Positions 26,369 through 34,659 of a stretch of 64,000 nucleotides of DNA are shown one piece after another. Position 1 is the first letter of the stretch. Each line of letters opens with the position of its first letter. The notes below the pieces were generated by a model. That model made no database searches, had not been told where the DNA came from, and worked only from the letters and a program-made list of their open reading frames with translations. Position numbers and translations under genes: made by a program. Where the stretch lies: the NCBI GenBank assembly GCA_964478625.1, contig CAYZJH010000006.1, forward strand, positions 37,975 to 101,974, written 5' to 3'. This DNA is from SKZT01 sp964478625 (GTDB taxonomy: Bacteria > Desulfobacterota > Desulfobacteria > Desulfobacterales > SKZT01).

Positions 26369-27550
26369 CTAATACGCCTTTTTCAAAATTGCTAACGCAT
26401 CGTCATAATCAAGCTCTTCCGGATTGAATATGAGAGATCCGTCGTTAATGGCATGCCTGGCGATAGGTTCCAGCACCGTTTGGGAAACCCCGGCTTCCTT
26501 GAGTGACCTTGGAAGTCCGCAAATATCATAAAGGTTTTGCTGCAATCTTCTGATTAACGCTATGGTCTTTTCAGCCCGATTGTTTTTGGCTGTTTGGACG
26601 AATTCTTCCTGACCTCCCAAGGGAAGGAGCAATTCACCGACAAAAGGTCTTGTTTTGTTTAGATTATATTCAAGGCCAAAAGGAAGAAAAATTGACATGA
26701 CCATACCATGGTGCAGATTGCACAATGCCCCGACCGCATGCCCGAGTGAATGCACCATCCCTACCATTGAATTTGAAAAAGCAATGCCGGCCATAGTGGA
26801 TGCATTGGCCATGGCCATACGAGCTTCAATATTTTTACCATCGGTTACAGCTTTGATCAGATGGTTGCCAATCAATTGAACAGCGGCAAAAGCATAGGCA
26901 TCGCTGACAGGATTTTTCTGGAGACAGGTGTAAGCCTCCATCGCATGGGTGAGAGCATCCATGCCGGTGGCGGCGGTAATAAAGGGTGGCATGGTTTGTG
27001 TCATTCTGGGATCTAAAATCGCTAGCCTGGGAAACAAAAGATGAGAAGCAAAACTCATTTTAACCTTTTTTTCCTCATCTTTGATTACCGCCACAAAAGT
27101 GACTTCAGATCCGGTTCCTGCTGTTGTTGGGACAACAATCAAAGGTTTTACCTCTGCTTTCAACCGATCGGCACCTTCATATTTTTTTAAATCATCCGAA
27201 TTTTCAGATAATATGATGTTGGCAGCTTTGGCCGTATCGATGGGAGAGCCTCCACCAACGGCCACAAGTGAATCACATCGGTTTTGTCTAAAGACTTCGG
27301 CGACCCGGCGAACCACCTCAACGGACGAATCAGAAGGCACATCATCGAAAATGGCACCGATCATTATGTCTGAACTGTCAAAAGCTTTTTTCACATGGAC
27401 TATAAGGCCGGAGTTGACCACTCCGGAATCGGTAATGATCAGGGGGCGCCGAACACCCATTTGGTCAAGCTCAAAAGGAAGGTTTTCCAGGGCCTTGTTT
27501 CCGGAAATAATTTTAACCGGACTGAAAAATTCATAATAAGCGGGCAGCAT
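26369..27550 (-). CDS. Iron-containing alcohol dehydrogenase
   Basis: The 393-residue protein is a full-length type III (Fe-dependent) alcohol dehydrogenase. NAD(P) site GGGSPIDTAKA and metal ligands in DALTHAMEAYTC and MVHSLGHAVGALCNLHHG are all present. It interconverts alcohols and aldehydes with NAD(P)H; butanol, lactaldehyde and ethanol enzymes share this architecture, so the substrate is open. It is a single-gene unit on the minus strand with its promoter in the 160 bases between 27551 and the terminator at 27711. Confidence 0.93.
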   Translation of the reverse strand: MLPAYYEFFSPVKIISGNKALENLPFELDQMGVRRPLIITDSGVVNSGLIVHVKKAFDSSDIMIGAIFDDVPSDSSVEVVRRVAEVFRQNRCDSLVAVGGGSPIDTAKAANIILSENSDDLKKYEGADRLKAEVKPLIVVPTTAGTGSEVTFVAVIKDEEKKVKMSFASHLLFPRLAILDPRMTQTMPPFITAATGMDALTHAMEAYTCLQKNPVSDAYAFAAVQLIGNHLIKAVTDGKNIEARMAMANASTMAGIAFSNSMVGMVHSLGHAVGALCNLHHGMVMSIFLPFGLEYNLNKTRPFVGELLLPLGGQEEFVQTAKNNRAEKTIALIRRLQQNLYDICGLPRSLKEAGVSQTVLEPIARHAINDGSLIFNPEELDYDDALAILKKAY

Positions 27551-27710
27551 CGCTTGCTCCTTATTAAAAGCAACATATGTCTAAAGTGAGTGATTTCATA
27601 TGGAAGAGTCTATTGTCGTCATTCTTGCGAATACTTCCTGGTTAAATCGATCCGTTTGGGATAAATTCACGTGCTGTTGTTCAGAGAACAAATTGGAGTC
27701 TTCCGCCAAC

Positions 27711-27746
27711 AAACCCGGCAAAAAACTCTGCTTTTTTGCCGGGTTT
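27711..27746. terminator. Strong bidirectional intrinsic terminator
   Basis: AAACCCGGCAAAAAA (27711-27725) pairs perfectly with TTTTTTGCCGGGTTT (27732-27746) around the loop CTCTGC: a 15-bp stem with A- and T-tracts next to the loop. The arrangement works in both directions but serves the minus-strand SCP2-like gene just upstream, separating it from the alcohol dehydrogenase. Confidence 0.85.
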
Positions 27747-27803
27747 GATCTTAGTCATGGTAGATAAAACTGTTTATTCCATAACATGATTGCTATAAAG
27801 CCC

Positions 27804-28409
27804 TTAAAATCCGAAAGGAATGCCTGCCGCATAAATAATGATCCGGGTAAGCTGTTTTTCCAGCGGCATTGCCGGTACCCGTTTCAGCAACTGCTTGCTT
27901 ATGGATTTCGGATAAAGGTATGCGATCATTATATTTAAACACCGTGTAAAAATCATGGCATCGGCCAAGTTGCCGGTGACCGTCATTCGCCTTTGGGCAA
28001 ATGCCTGAGCAGGTCCGATTTGCGGGGTCAGCACCATGAAAGCACATTCAATGTTTTTAAAATGGATTACCAGATTGCTTTTGACGGCAATATTTCTCTT
28101 ATACGTTAGTTGGTAGCCGGTTTTTTCAAGAACCATTCGGGGACCTTGGGGTAACACATTCATCATGATCGTGAAGCTTTCCGGCCAGACGGCAATTTCC
28201 TTTTGAATTTCAGGATCATGCCGGGACCCCGATTGAAAAGCCCTTCCCAATACGATAAATATAATTTTTACCACCAGTTCTTTAAACCATTTTTTTCCGG
28301 GTGTTATGGACGGATATTTTTTCCCACACGAAATAGAGTTAAACTTCAGGCGGTCGGCAGTATTTATCAGCAGTTTTTTTAATCTCTCAACTATCATAGG
28401 CAATTGCAC
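27804..28409 (-). CDS. SCP2 sterol-carrier-like domain protein
   Basis: The protein has up to 201 residues. GTG 28409 and ATG 28397 are both possible starts, and neither has a good ribosome binding site. The segment about 105-165 (NLVIHFKNIECAFMVLTPQ, then AFAQRRMTVTGNLADAMIFTRCLN) resembles the SCP2 lipid-binding fold, with the typical hydrophobic strand, AF box and G-N-L-x-D/A helix. The N-terminal helix is amphipathic and the protein is basic. It may bind lipid or acyl-CoA. The assignment rests on pattern only. Its gene is followed by a strong terminator. Confidence 0.55.
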   Translation of the reverse strand: MQLPMIVERLKKLLINTADRLKFNSISCGKKYPSITPGKKWFKELVVKIIFIVLGRAFQSGSRHDPEIQKEIAVWPESFTIMMNVLPQGPRMVLEKTGYQLTYKRNIAVKSNLVIHFKNIECAFMVLTPQIGPAQAFAQRRMTVTGNLADAMIFTRCLNIMIAYLYPKSISKQLLKRVPAMPLEKQLTRIIIYAAGIPFGF

Positions 28410-28511
28410 GACTTATAGGGTTCCGACAAAAGTATCCTGTTGAATTTTTATCAATTTTTTATTTAAATGGAAACTGATATTTATGGGACCCCAAAAGGGA
28501 AATCGTGTCTG

Positions 28512-29021
28512 ATGCAGATAATTAAATTAAGTCATGAGTTAAAAAATACCAAGGGCACATATATTATCTTTACTTGCCTGAAAACTGAAAAATATATCCG
28601 GATTGGAAAACTTGGGACTTTTTGCTTTTATCCGGGGTATTATGGTTACGTGGGAAGCGCATTCGGTCCGGGAGGGATTTCATCCCGTGTCGGACACCAT
28701 CTTCATACAGCATCCGAGCCTCACTGGCATATGGACTATTTTCGCAAAGAAATCTTGATCGAGGAGATATGGATCTGCAACGATGAAAAGCCCCTTGAGC
28801 ATGTTTTTGCAGATCTTTTTCTCCGGATGGTTGGTACATCCATACCGGTCAAGGGATTCGGGAGTTCCGATTGCCGATGTGTTTCCCATCTTTTTTATTT
28901 TCAGAGGGTTCCGGATGCAATTGAGTTTGAAAAGAAACTTGGCCAAGAAGGTATCATGTGTCGGGTGTCGGTTTTAAGTTTGTGGAATGAAAGCACAGAG
29001 GTTTTTCAGGATTCCGGCTGA
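28512..29021 (+). CDS. GIY-YIG / DUF123 nuclease-like protein
   Basis: I take ATG 28512 (MQIIKLSHELKNTKGTYIIFTCL), giving 169 residues. An ATG at 28467 in the same frame would add 15 non-conserved residues. The domain (about 10-150) has GTYIIF, GYYGYVGSAFGPGGISSRVGHHL and WHMDYF, the DUF123 GIY-YIG form in which GIY reads TYI and YIG reads YVG. Related domains are fused to endonuclease III in some archaea. Nuclease activity is plausible but not shown; two Cys (SDCRC) may bind metal. It is monocistronic between minus- and plus-strand genes. Confidence 0.8.
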   Translation: MQIIKLSHELKNTKGTYIIFTCLKTEKYIRIGKLGTFCFYPGYYGYVGSAFGPGGISSRVGHHLHTASEPHWHMDYFRKEILIEEIWICNDEKPLEHVFADLFLRMVGTSIPVKGFGSSDCRCVSHLFYFQRVPDAIEFEKKLGQEGIMCRVSVLSLWNESTEVFQDSG

Positions 29022-29098
29022 AAGCAAAACACATGAACAATGGAACCCAATACATGTTAATATCGGTTTTCCTGGAATCTTAACAGTACAAAGTTCTC

Positions 29099-29199
29099 CG
29101 TCATGCCGGACTTGATCCGACATCCAGAAAAACCAGCTTCCTTAATTCACCTGGATAGCGCTGCGCTTCACTTTGTGCCCGGCCTTCGCCGGAATGACG
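29099..29199. repeat. Palindromic intergenic repeat with GTCAT..CCGG ends
   Basis: The left end CGTCATGCCGG (29099-29109) pairs with CCGGAATGACG (29189-29199) with one mismatch; the 101-base unit includes CTTGATCCGACATCCAG and TTCACTTTGTGCCCGGCCTTCGCCGG. The same wording occurs at 63826-63944 and partly at 2726-2843. It lies between the GIY-YIG gene and tryptophanase. Confidence 0.65.
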
Positions 29200-29297
29200 A
29201 TACAATAAATTTGATATTATTGAATTCCAGGTACTTATAAAAACTTAAGACTGTCAAGCTGGAATAATGGTTTATACATATACAAGCAGGAGTTGAA

Positions 29298-30671
29298 ATG
29301 AAAACAATCATCGAACCGTTCCGGATTAAAATGACCGAACCTGTCCGGTTTACCACCCGTGAACAGCGATTGGATAAACTTGAAAAAGCCCATTACAATG
29401 TTTTTTATCTGGATGCTGAAGATTGCATGATTGATCTTCTAACCGACAGCGGAACCGGTGCGATGTCTTCCAATCAATGGGCTGCGCTCATGCTGGCCGA
29501 TGAGAGTTATGCCGGAAGCCGTTCATGGAAAAAATTTGAACATACCGTCAAAAATATCACCGGTTTTAAACATATTTTTCCGACCCATCAGGGAAGAGCC
29601 GCCGAAGGAATCCTAGCACAAGCATTATTGAAAAAAGGAGACGTGGTTCCCAACAACAGCCACTTTGATACCACACGGGCCAACATCGAATTTGTGGGGG
29701 CCAATGCAGTGGATTTGCTGTGTCAGGAATGCTACCGGACCCAGGAAAGAATCCCTTTCAAGGGGAACATGGATCTTAAAAAGCTTCAGAAATGTATCAA
29801 AGATCATGGACCCGCCAGAATTCCGTTCGCAATGATCACCATTACCAACAATACCGGAGGAGGTCAGCCCGTATCCCTCGAAAATTTAGAGGCGGTCAAG
29901 GAAATTCTCAATAAACATAACATCCCGCTAATCATTGATGCTTGCCGCTTTGCCGAGAACGCATTTTTCATTCGTGAAAGAGAGCCATCCTACGAAAATA
30001 TGCCGCTGATCGATATTGCCGGGAAAATATTTTCCTTTGCCGATGGTGCCACCATGAGCTGTAAAAAAGACGGGCTTGCCAATATCGGAGGATTTCTTGC
30101 GTGCAATGACGACCAGTGGGCCGAAAAGTTCAGAAATTTGCTTATTCTTCGGGAAGGATTCCCTACTTATGGAGGATTGGCCGGAAGAGACCTGGAAGCT
30201 ATCGCCGTGGGCTTGATGGAAGCCCTGGAATATGAATATCAGGTATATCGCCATGCCACAGTCCGTTATATGGGTAGAAAATTAGAATCTCTTCAAATAC
30301 CTTTTGTCAAGCCTGTGGGCGGACATGCCGTCTTTTTGGATGCCAGGGCATTTTTACCTCACATTCCCATAGAGCATTATCCTGGTATAGGCCTGGTCAA
30401 TGCCTTGTATATTGAAGGCGGTATCCGCAGCGTTGAGCTTGGTAGTGTCATGTTTGGCAAAAAGAATCCAAATGGCAAAGAAATACCATCTCCTCTGGAA
30501 TTGGTAAGACTGGCCTTTCCCCGGCGTGTTTATACCCAGAGCCATTTTGATTATGTGGTGGAAACTTTGGAAGCGGTTTGGGATAAAAGAGAAAAAATCC
30601 CGGGCTACCAGATTACCTACCAGCCGGAATTTTTAAGGCATTTTACCTGCCATTTTCAGCCTCTATCATAA
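29298..30671 (+). CDS. tnaA: Tryptophanase (beta-eliminating lyase)
   Basis: This 457-residue PLP lyase of the tryptophanase/tyrosine phenol-lyase family has the PLP lysine in ADGATMSCKKDGLANIGGF. Two positions that distinguish the enzymes point to tryptophanase. Tnase Asp137 is matched by F-D-T-T here, where tyrosine phenol-lyase has F-T-T-T. The tyrosine phenol-lyase Arg381 position is Leu here (RSVELGS, not RSMERG). It would cleave L-tryptophan to indole, pyruvate and ammonia. Overall sequence looks close to tyrosine phenol-lyase, so the split is not absolute. AGGAG precedes the ATG. No Trp-rich tnaC leader is visible upstream. Confidence 0.8.
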   Translation: MKTIIEPFRIKMTEPVRFTTREQRLDKLEKAHYNVFYLDAEDCMIDLLTDSGTGAMSSNQWAALMLADESYAGSRSWKKFEHTVKNITGFKHIFPTHQGRAAEGILAQALLKKGDVVPNNSHFDTTRANIEFVGANAVDLLCQECYRTQERIPFKGNMDLKKLQKCIKDHGPARIPFAMITITNNTGGGQPVSLENLEAVKEILNKHNIPLIIDACRFAENAFFIREREPSYENMPLIDIAGKIFSFADGATMSCKKDGLANIGGFLACNDDQWAEKFRNLLILREGFPTYGGLAGRDLEAIAVGLMEALEYEYQVYRHATVRYMGRKLESLQIPFVKPVGGHAVFLDARAFLPHIPIEHYPGIGLVNALYIEGGIRSVELGSVMFGKKNPNGKEIPSPLELVRLAFPRRVYTQSHFDYVVETLEAVWDKREKIPGYQITYQPEFLRHFTCHFQPLS

Positions 30672-30796
30672 ATTGATGTCACAGCATCCCAAATTAACAA
30701 CAAACAAAAAAAAATGAAAAACACAGCGCAATTTTTAAAAATCTCTGATATAGTTGAAAAACAATTTTTGATCGAATCCATAACAGGAGAGCTGGT

Positions 30797-31498
30797 ATGT
30801 GCGCCTATCAGGTTGAGTATGTTTTCACTTATCCAGATGGTAAAAAAGAAAAATTCCATTATTGTTTTAATGATAATCCTTTTGAACTGATCCAAAAGCC
30901 CATAGACAATCCACCTGAATGGATAAAGCTGGAATTTCATCAGTGCACCAACTGCAGTCTCAGCCCGGATGAAACCCCGTATTGTCCTCAGGCTGCCAAT
31001 CTTTTACCCTTGATCGAAAAATTTGGTGATGTGGTGTCCTATGAACCCGTGCATCTTGAAGTCATAACAAATCACAGAACAATTATTCAGGATACCACTG
31101 TGGCACGGGGGGTGAGTTCCCTGATGGGATTACTGATCGCAACTTGCGGATGTCCGGCCACCCGGTTTTTTATTCCCATGGGCCGGTTTCACCTTCCTTT
31201 GGCAAGCCATGAAGAAACAATGTTTCGGGCAGCAGCCACCTTCCTTTTAAACCAGTACTTCCTGAAAAAAGACGGCCATCCGGCAGGTGTCGAACTGGAC
31301 GGCCTTCTGAAAGTATACAAAGAGATACAGGCGGTCAACAACGCCATACTGAAGCGACTCAGAACGGCTGTCCAGACGGACTCCGCCGTCAATGCCCTGA
31401 TATTGTTGGATGTATACGCGAAATTTGCCCTCATTGACATTGATGACTGTTTAGATGAAATCCGCTACTTGTTTCAGCCATTCCTGGATAGTATTTAA
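30797..31498 (+). CDS. DUF6901-like protein of unknown function
   Basis: The 233-residue protein opens YQVEYVFTYPDGKKEKFHYCF, followed by a cysteine cluster LEFHQCTNCSLSPDETPYCPQA (about 49-68), then VVSYEPVHLEVITNHRTIIQD and ATCGCPATRFFIPMGRFHLPLASHEET. I recognise the pattern as the DUF6901 family, found in proteobacteria and lacking a known role. The four N-terminal Cys with HxC spacing suggest metal binding. AGGAG precedes the ATG. It follows tryptophanase after 125 bases and may or may not share its transcript. No membrane segments. Confidence 0.6.
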   Translation: MCAYQVEYVFTYPDGKKEKFHYCFNDNPFELIQKPIDNPPEWIKLEFHQCTNCSLSPDETPYCPQAANLLPLIEKFGDVVSYEPVHLEVITNHRTIIQDTTVARGVSSLMGLLIATCGCPATRFFIPMGRFHLPLASHEETMFRAAATFLLNQYFLKKDGHPAGVELDGLLKVYKEIQAVNNAILKRLRTAVQTDSAVNALILLDVYAKFALIDIDDCLDEIRYLFQPFLDSI

Positions 31499-31797
31499 TA
31501 TGCAAGCCCAATCGAATTCAGATACCCAAAGCTTTCATCTCAAATAAGGGATTACCCTGATTGACAGATTCTCTCACTTTGCCCTATAAAATATGATCGT
31601 AGGTATTTTTTTATAATGGTTCAAAGAAAATCCCCGCATACCTTTTCCGGAAAGGAAGTTATATGGAAGTGACAGATCCTAGCAGCAGATGATCTGCCAA
31701 TTCTCCGTATTTTCCCTGCCGGTAAATGAGTTTCGTTAACGCCGCTAATTTCGGAAAAATCACCTCCGGTTAGTTTTGATGGTCGAAGGAGGAAAAA

Positions 31798-32289
31798 ATG
31801 TATGAGTCCAATTATATTCCACGCGTGCACTCTCGATATTCTATAGAGACGCCCATCAGGTTTGCCCGGCAAGACACAAAAAATTTATTACCGGCGCATA
31901 TGCGAAATATTAGTGACGGAGGCATGTATTTCGAATCCCGCCATCCGGTAACACCTCATTCGGATGTATTTATCTGGTTACAGAAAAAGCTGCCCAAAAA
32001 CCAAAATAAAATTCAAATTTATGATTTTTATCGTTCGAAGGTGCTTTGGTGCCGGGAAATCAACAAGGGAAAAGCCATGGGTATAGGAGTCAAGCATATT
32101 AACAAAACTCTATGGGCATTAGGTCCCGAGTTCAACTGCAGTATTTGTGAGGATAGAATTCCTTTGGGCAAAGTTCATTTTCTTAAAGATTTTGTATATC
32201 TGTGCTCAGACTGTTATCATGGGATGGAAAATTGTTCTAAAACCAGCAAGGATGAAATTCTCAGATTTTTGGAAGGAAACGTCTTTTAG
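31798..32289 (+). CDS. PilZ domain protein with C-terminal zinc ribbon
   Basis: The 163-residue protein has a PilZ c-di-GMP receptor domain at about 8-105. The RxxxR motif is RVHSRY near residue 9, and NISDGGMYFES matches the second (D/N)xSxxG motif. A C-terminal CxxC...CxxC knuckle (CSICEDRIPLG, YLCSDCYHG) suggests zinc binding. c-di-GMP binding would change an interaction surface, target unknown. AAGGAGG gives a clear start. Other c-di-GMP proteins are in the window (GGDEF-EAL at 10.3 kb, HD-GYP at 62.7 kb). It is followed by a repeat-filled gap. Confidence 0.85.
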   Translation: MYESNYIPRVHSRYSIETPIRFARQDTKNLLPAHMRNISDGGMYFESRHPVTPHSDVFIWLQKKLPKNQNKIQIYDFYRSKVLWCREINKGKAMGIGVKHINKTLWALGPEFNCSICEDRIPLGKVHFLKDFVYLCSDCYHGMENCSKTSKDEILRFLEGNVF

Positions 32290-32826
32290 GGTTAAATAGA
32301 TCGGTGAAATGAGCCACCTTTATCGCCTCCTGAACCCCTTGAATTCCGTTATTTGCTGAAAAATCCTTTCAGCCCAGAATTCTCATAAGTACCTGGAATC
32401 AATGATTATCGATTTTTTTTTGCATCGTCATTCCGGCGAAAGCCCATTGCCGTCGAGTTCAGGAACTGATAGGGAATTCAAGGTTGTCATCCTGAGGGGA
32501 CCAACCTGGTAGACGGTTATATGGCACGCGTTCAAGGGCAGCCGAAGAATCTTTCCTTCACACCGCCACAATTTCTTGTGTTTAAACTCCAAGTCAGATT
32601 CGATGATCGGTCAGGGCTGGGGAATAGAGATTCTTCGGTTGCCGTGGTTTCAATCCACTTCATGGGAAATATTTTTTCAAGTATTAAGACGTTGCGAGTC
32701 GCTCCCTCAGAATGCCATGCAAGAAACCGTTTTCGGCCCCTGATGCCGGTATCAAGATAGGACCTTAACTTGACGCCAGTGACAATGACCCCTGGCCGGA
32801 ACAACAGGTTTGTCAATTAAACCTTT
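32290..32826. other. Repeat-containing intergenic gap, no gene
   Basis: These 0.54 kb between the plus-strand PilZ gene and the 3' end of etfA hold one half-unit of the palindromic repeat (CGTCATTCCGGCGAAAGCC near 32428) and a second MITE-like element at 32485-32717. No gene is supported. Confidence 0.55.
32485..32717. repeat. MITE-like element, diverged copy
   Basis: The ends TGTCATCCTGAGG (32485-32497) and CCTCAGAATGCCA (32705-32717) are imperfect inverted repeats. The inside shares GGTTATATGGCAC, CCGAAGAATCT and CTTGTGTTTAAACTCCAAGTCAG segments with the copy at 2923-3101. Compared with that copy it is about 54 bases longer, mostly to the right of the internal AGATTCTTCGG. Confidence 0.65.
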
Positions 32827-33813
32827 TCAGCCTTTGATCTCCTGAATTTTTTGGGTCAGTTCCGGCACAAATTCAAGAATATCCGCCACGATGCCCACGT
32901 CCGCCACCTGGAAAATGGGCGCTTTGGGGTTTTTATTGACGGCCACGATAAACGGTGAGCCTTTAATGCCTCCCAGGTGTTGGAATGACCCGCTGATACC
33001 CAATGCAAGGTATACTTTCGGTTTTACGGTTTTACCCGATGTTCCTACCTGACGTGATTTATCAAGCCACTTAGCATCCACAATGGGTCTTGAACAGGAG
33101 ACATCCCCTCCTATAGCCGCTGCCAGTTCATGAATAATATCCATGTTATCCTGGTCTTCGATACCCCGCCCCACGGATACCAGGATATCGGATTTGGTGA
33201 TATCCACATCACCGACTTCAGCTTCAATGACTTCCAAATACCGGCGTTTCATTCCTGAAGAAACGCCTTTGAGGGCTTCGGATGTCTTGTCAAGAACTTG
33301 ACCTGCTCCTGATTTGGATTCTTCCGGTTTAAAAGCTCCGGCCCGAACAGAAATGACCGCTCCCTGGGATAGGTCGCATTCCACATGGGTACTGACTTGT
33401 CCGGTGAACTCTTCACGGACCAACTTTATTTTCTGATCTTTAATCTCTTCAAAGTCGATGGCATCCGAGACAAATGTGGAACCCATTTTTATAGAAAGAC
33501 CCGGGGCAAGATCCATACCGAAATGTTCATGGGGAAGAAGAACAATACTTCCTTTGGGAATGATTCGTGCCAGCATGGGACGAATAGTCTCGGCTATGAT
33601 ATATGAGAGGCTTTCGTGATCAATTTTCCATACCTCGTTAAATAAGGGGGAAATCTGTGTGACCGCTTTTTCAAGTTCATCTCCGAATCCTGCCACAAGT
33701 GCGGTGACGGAAGCATTGGGATCTATTTTTTTGGCTGCGGATAACAACTCCAGAGCGGTGTCATCGGCAACACCCTGTTTGTGGAGAATATAGGCGAAAA
33801 TTTTTCCGGACAT
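32827..33813 (-). CDS. etfA: Electron transfer flavoprotein alpha subunit
   Basis: The 328-residue EtfA has an N-terminal adenine-nucleotide-hydrolase-like domain and the C-terminal FAD-binding domain with DILVSVGRGIEDQDN, SRQVGTSGKTVKPKVYLALGISGSFQHLGG and FIVAVNKNPKAPIF. It takes electrons from acyl-CoA dehydrogenase onto FAD. Its ATG overlaps the etfB stop by one base. It is the last gene of etfD-etfB-etfA. No extra N-terminal ferredoxin domain is seen, so this is not the EtfA form with clusters. Confidence 0.95.
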   Translation of the reverse strand: MSGKIFAYILHKQGVADDTALELLSAAKKIDPNASVTALVAGFGDELEKAVTQISPLFNEVWKIDHESLSYIIAETIRPMLARIIPKGSIVLLPHEHFGMDLAPGLSIKMGSTFVSDAIDFEEIKDQKIKLVREEFTGQVSTHVECDLSQGAVISVRAGAFKPEESKSGAGQVLDKTSEALKGVSSGMKRRYLEVIEAEVGDVDITKSDILVSVGRGIEDQDNMDIIHELAAAIGGDVSCSRPIVDAKWLDKSRQVGTSGKTVKPKVYLALGISGSFQHLGGIKGSPFIVAVNKNPKAPIFQVADVGIVADILEFVPELTQKIQEIKG

Positions 33814-34604
33814 TATTTGATACCTCCTTTGGATTTGAGGATTTCAACGAGTTTTTCCAGGATTTCTTCGGTGCTCCCTTCCAGCATCTCCGCACCTTCT
33901 CCCGGATCAGGCACAAAATAATCCAGACGGTTAACCTTGGCTCCGATTTTTCCGACCATATCCGGAGAAAGCCCTAAATCGCCCGAGCTATGAACTGGAA
34001 TATCTGCTGAAGCAACTTTCCGAATCCCCCTGATTCCAACATAGCGCGGTTCATTAATACCTGTCTGAATGGACAATACACAAGGCAAGTCCATTTCATT
34101 CATTTCCTGGTTGCCCCCGGCAATTTCACGACCGACACAAATTGTTTTGTCATCAATAACCTCTATTTTGTTGACCAGCGATGCAAATGGCCATTTGAGC
34201 AGTTCCGCAAGCATTCCGCCCACCTGTCCAGCACCATCATCAGCCTGTGCCCCGGTTAAGACAAGATCGTATTTGCCCTTCTCGATTTCGGCTTTCAGAA
34301 TAGTGGCAATCCCTTTGCCGTCGGAACCTTCAAAAACATCATCACTCAACAAAATACCCCTATCCGCCCCCATGGCCATTTCACGCCGGATCACCTCCTC
34401 TGCATTCTCATCGCCTACGGAAACTACGGTAACATTTCCCCCGACTTTGTCTTTGATCTGAATAGCCTCTTCAACGGCGTAATTATCCCATTCATTTACC
34501 GAATAAACAAGATCATCACGCTCAATATCCGTGCCATCCCGGTTAACAACAATTTCATTTTCCGCAGTATCCGGAACCCGTTTTATGCAGACTAAAATTT
34601 CCAT
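33813..34604 (-). CDS. etfB: Electron transfer flavoprotein beta subunit
   Basis: This is the EtfB subunit. ATG 34604 with AGGAGGAATA before it gives MEILVCIKRVPDTAENEIVVNRDGTDIE and about 263 residues, the standard length; the frame is open 32 codons further up but that part has no family match. The conserved VTVVSVGDENAEEVIRREMAMGADRGILL and DLVLTGAQADDGAGQVGGMLAELL segments are present. It partners EtfA as the FAD/AMP-type ETF that accepts electrons from acyl-CoA dehydrogenases. Etf-based bifurcation needs sequence tests I cannot do here. It is 55 bases downstream of etfD. Confidence 0.95.
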   Translation of the reverse strand: MEILVCIKRVPDTAENEIVVNRDGTDIERDDLVYSVNEWDNYAVEEAIQIKDKVGGNVTVVSVGDENAEEVIRREMAMGADRGILLSDDVFEGSDGKGIATILKAEIEKGKYDLVLTGAQADDGAGQVGGMLAELLKWPFASLVNKIEVIDDKTICVGREIAGGNQEMNEMDLPCVLSIQTGINEPRYVGIRGIRKVASADIPVHSSGDLGLSPDMVGKIGAKVNRLDYFVPDPGEGAEMLEGSTEEILEKLVEILKSKGGIK

Positions 34605-34659
34605 ATATTCCTCCTGTTCTTCTTCGGAGTGCGAAAGCCCTGTTTCGCATTGACAGAAT

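Noticed and set aside
29022..29297. tnaC-like leader peptide before tryptophanase
   Set aside because: Short open frames here lack a Trp codon near the end and no Rho-site pattern is visible.
31499..31797. Riboswitch upstream of the PilZ gene (c-di-GMP type)
   Set aside because: The 300-base leader shows no recognisable GEMM core or other conserved riboswitch sequence, only a good ribosome binding site.
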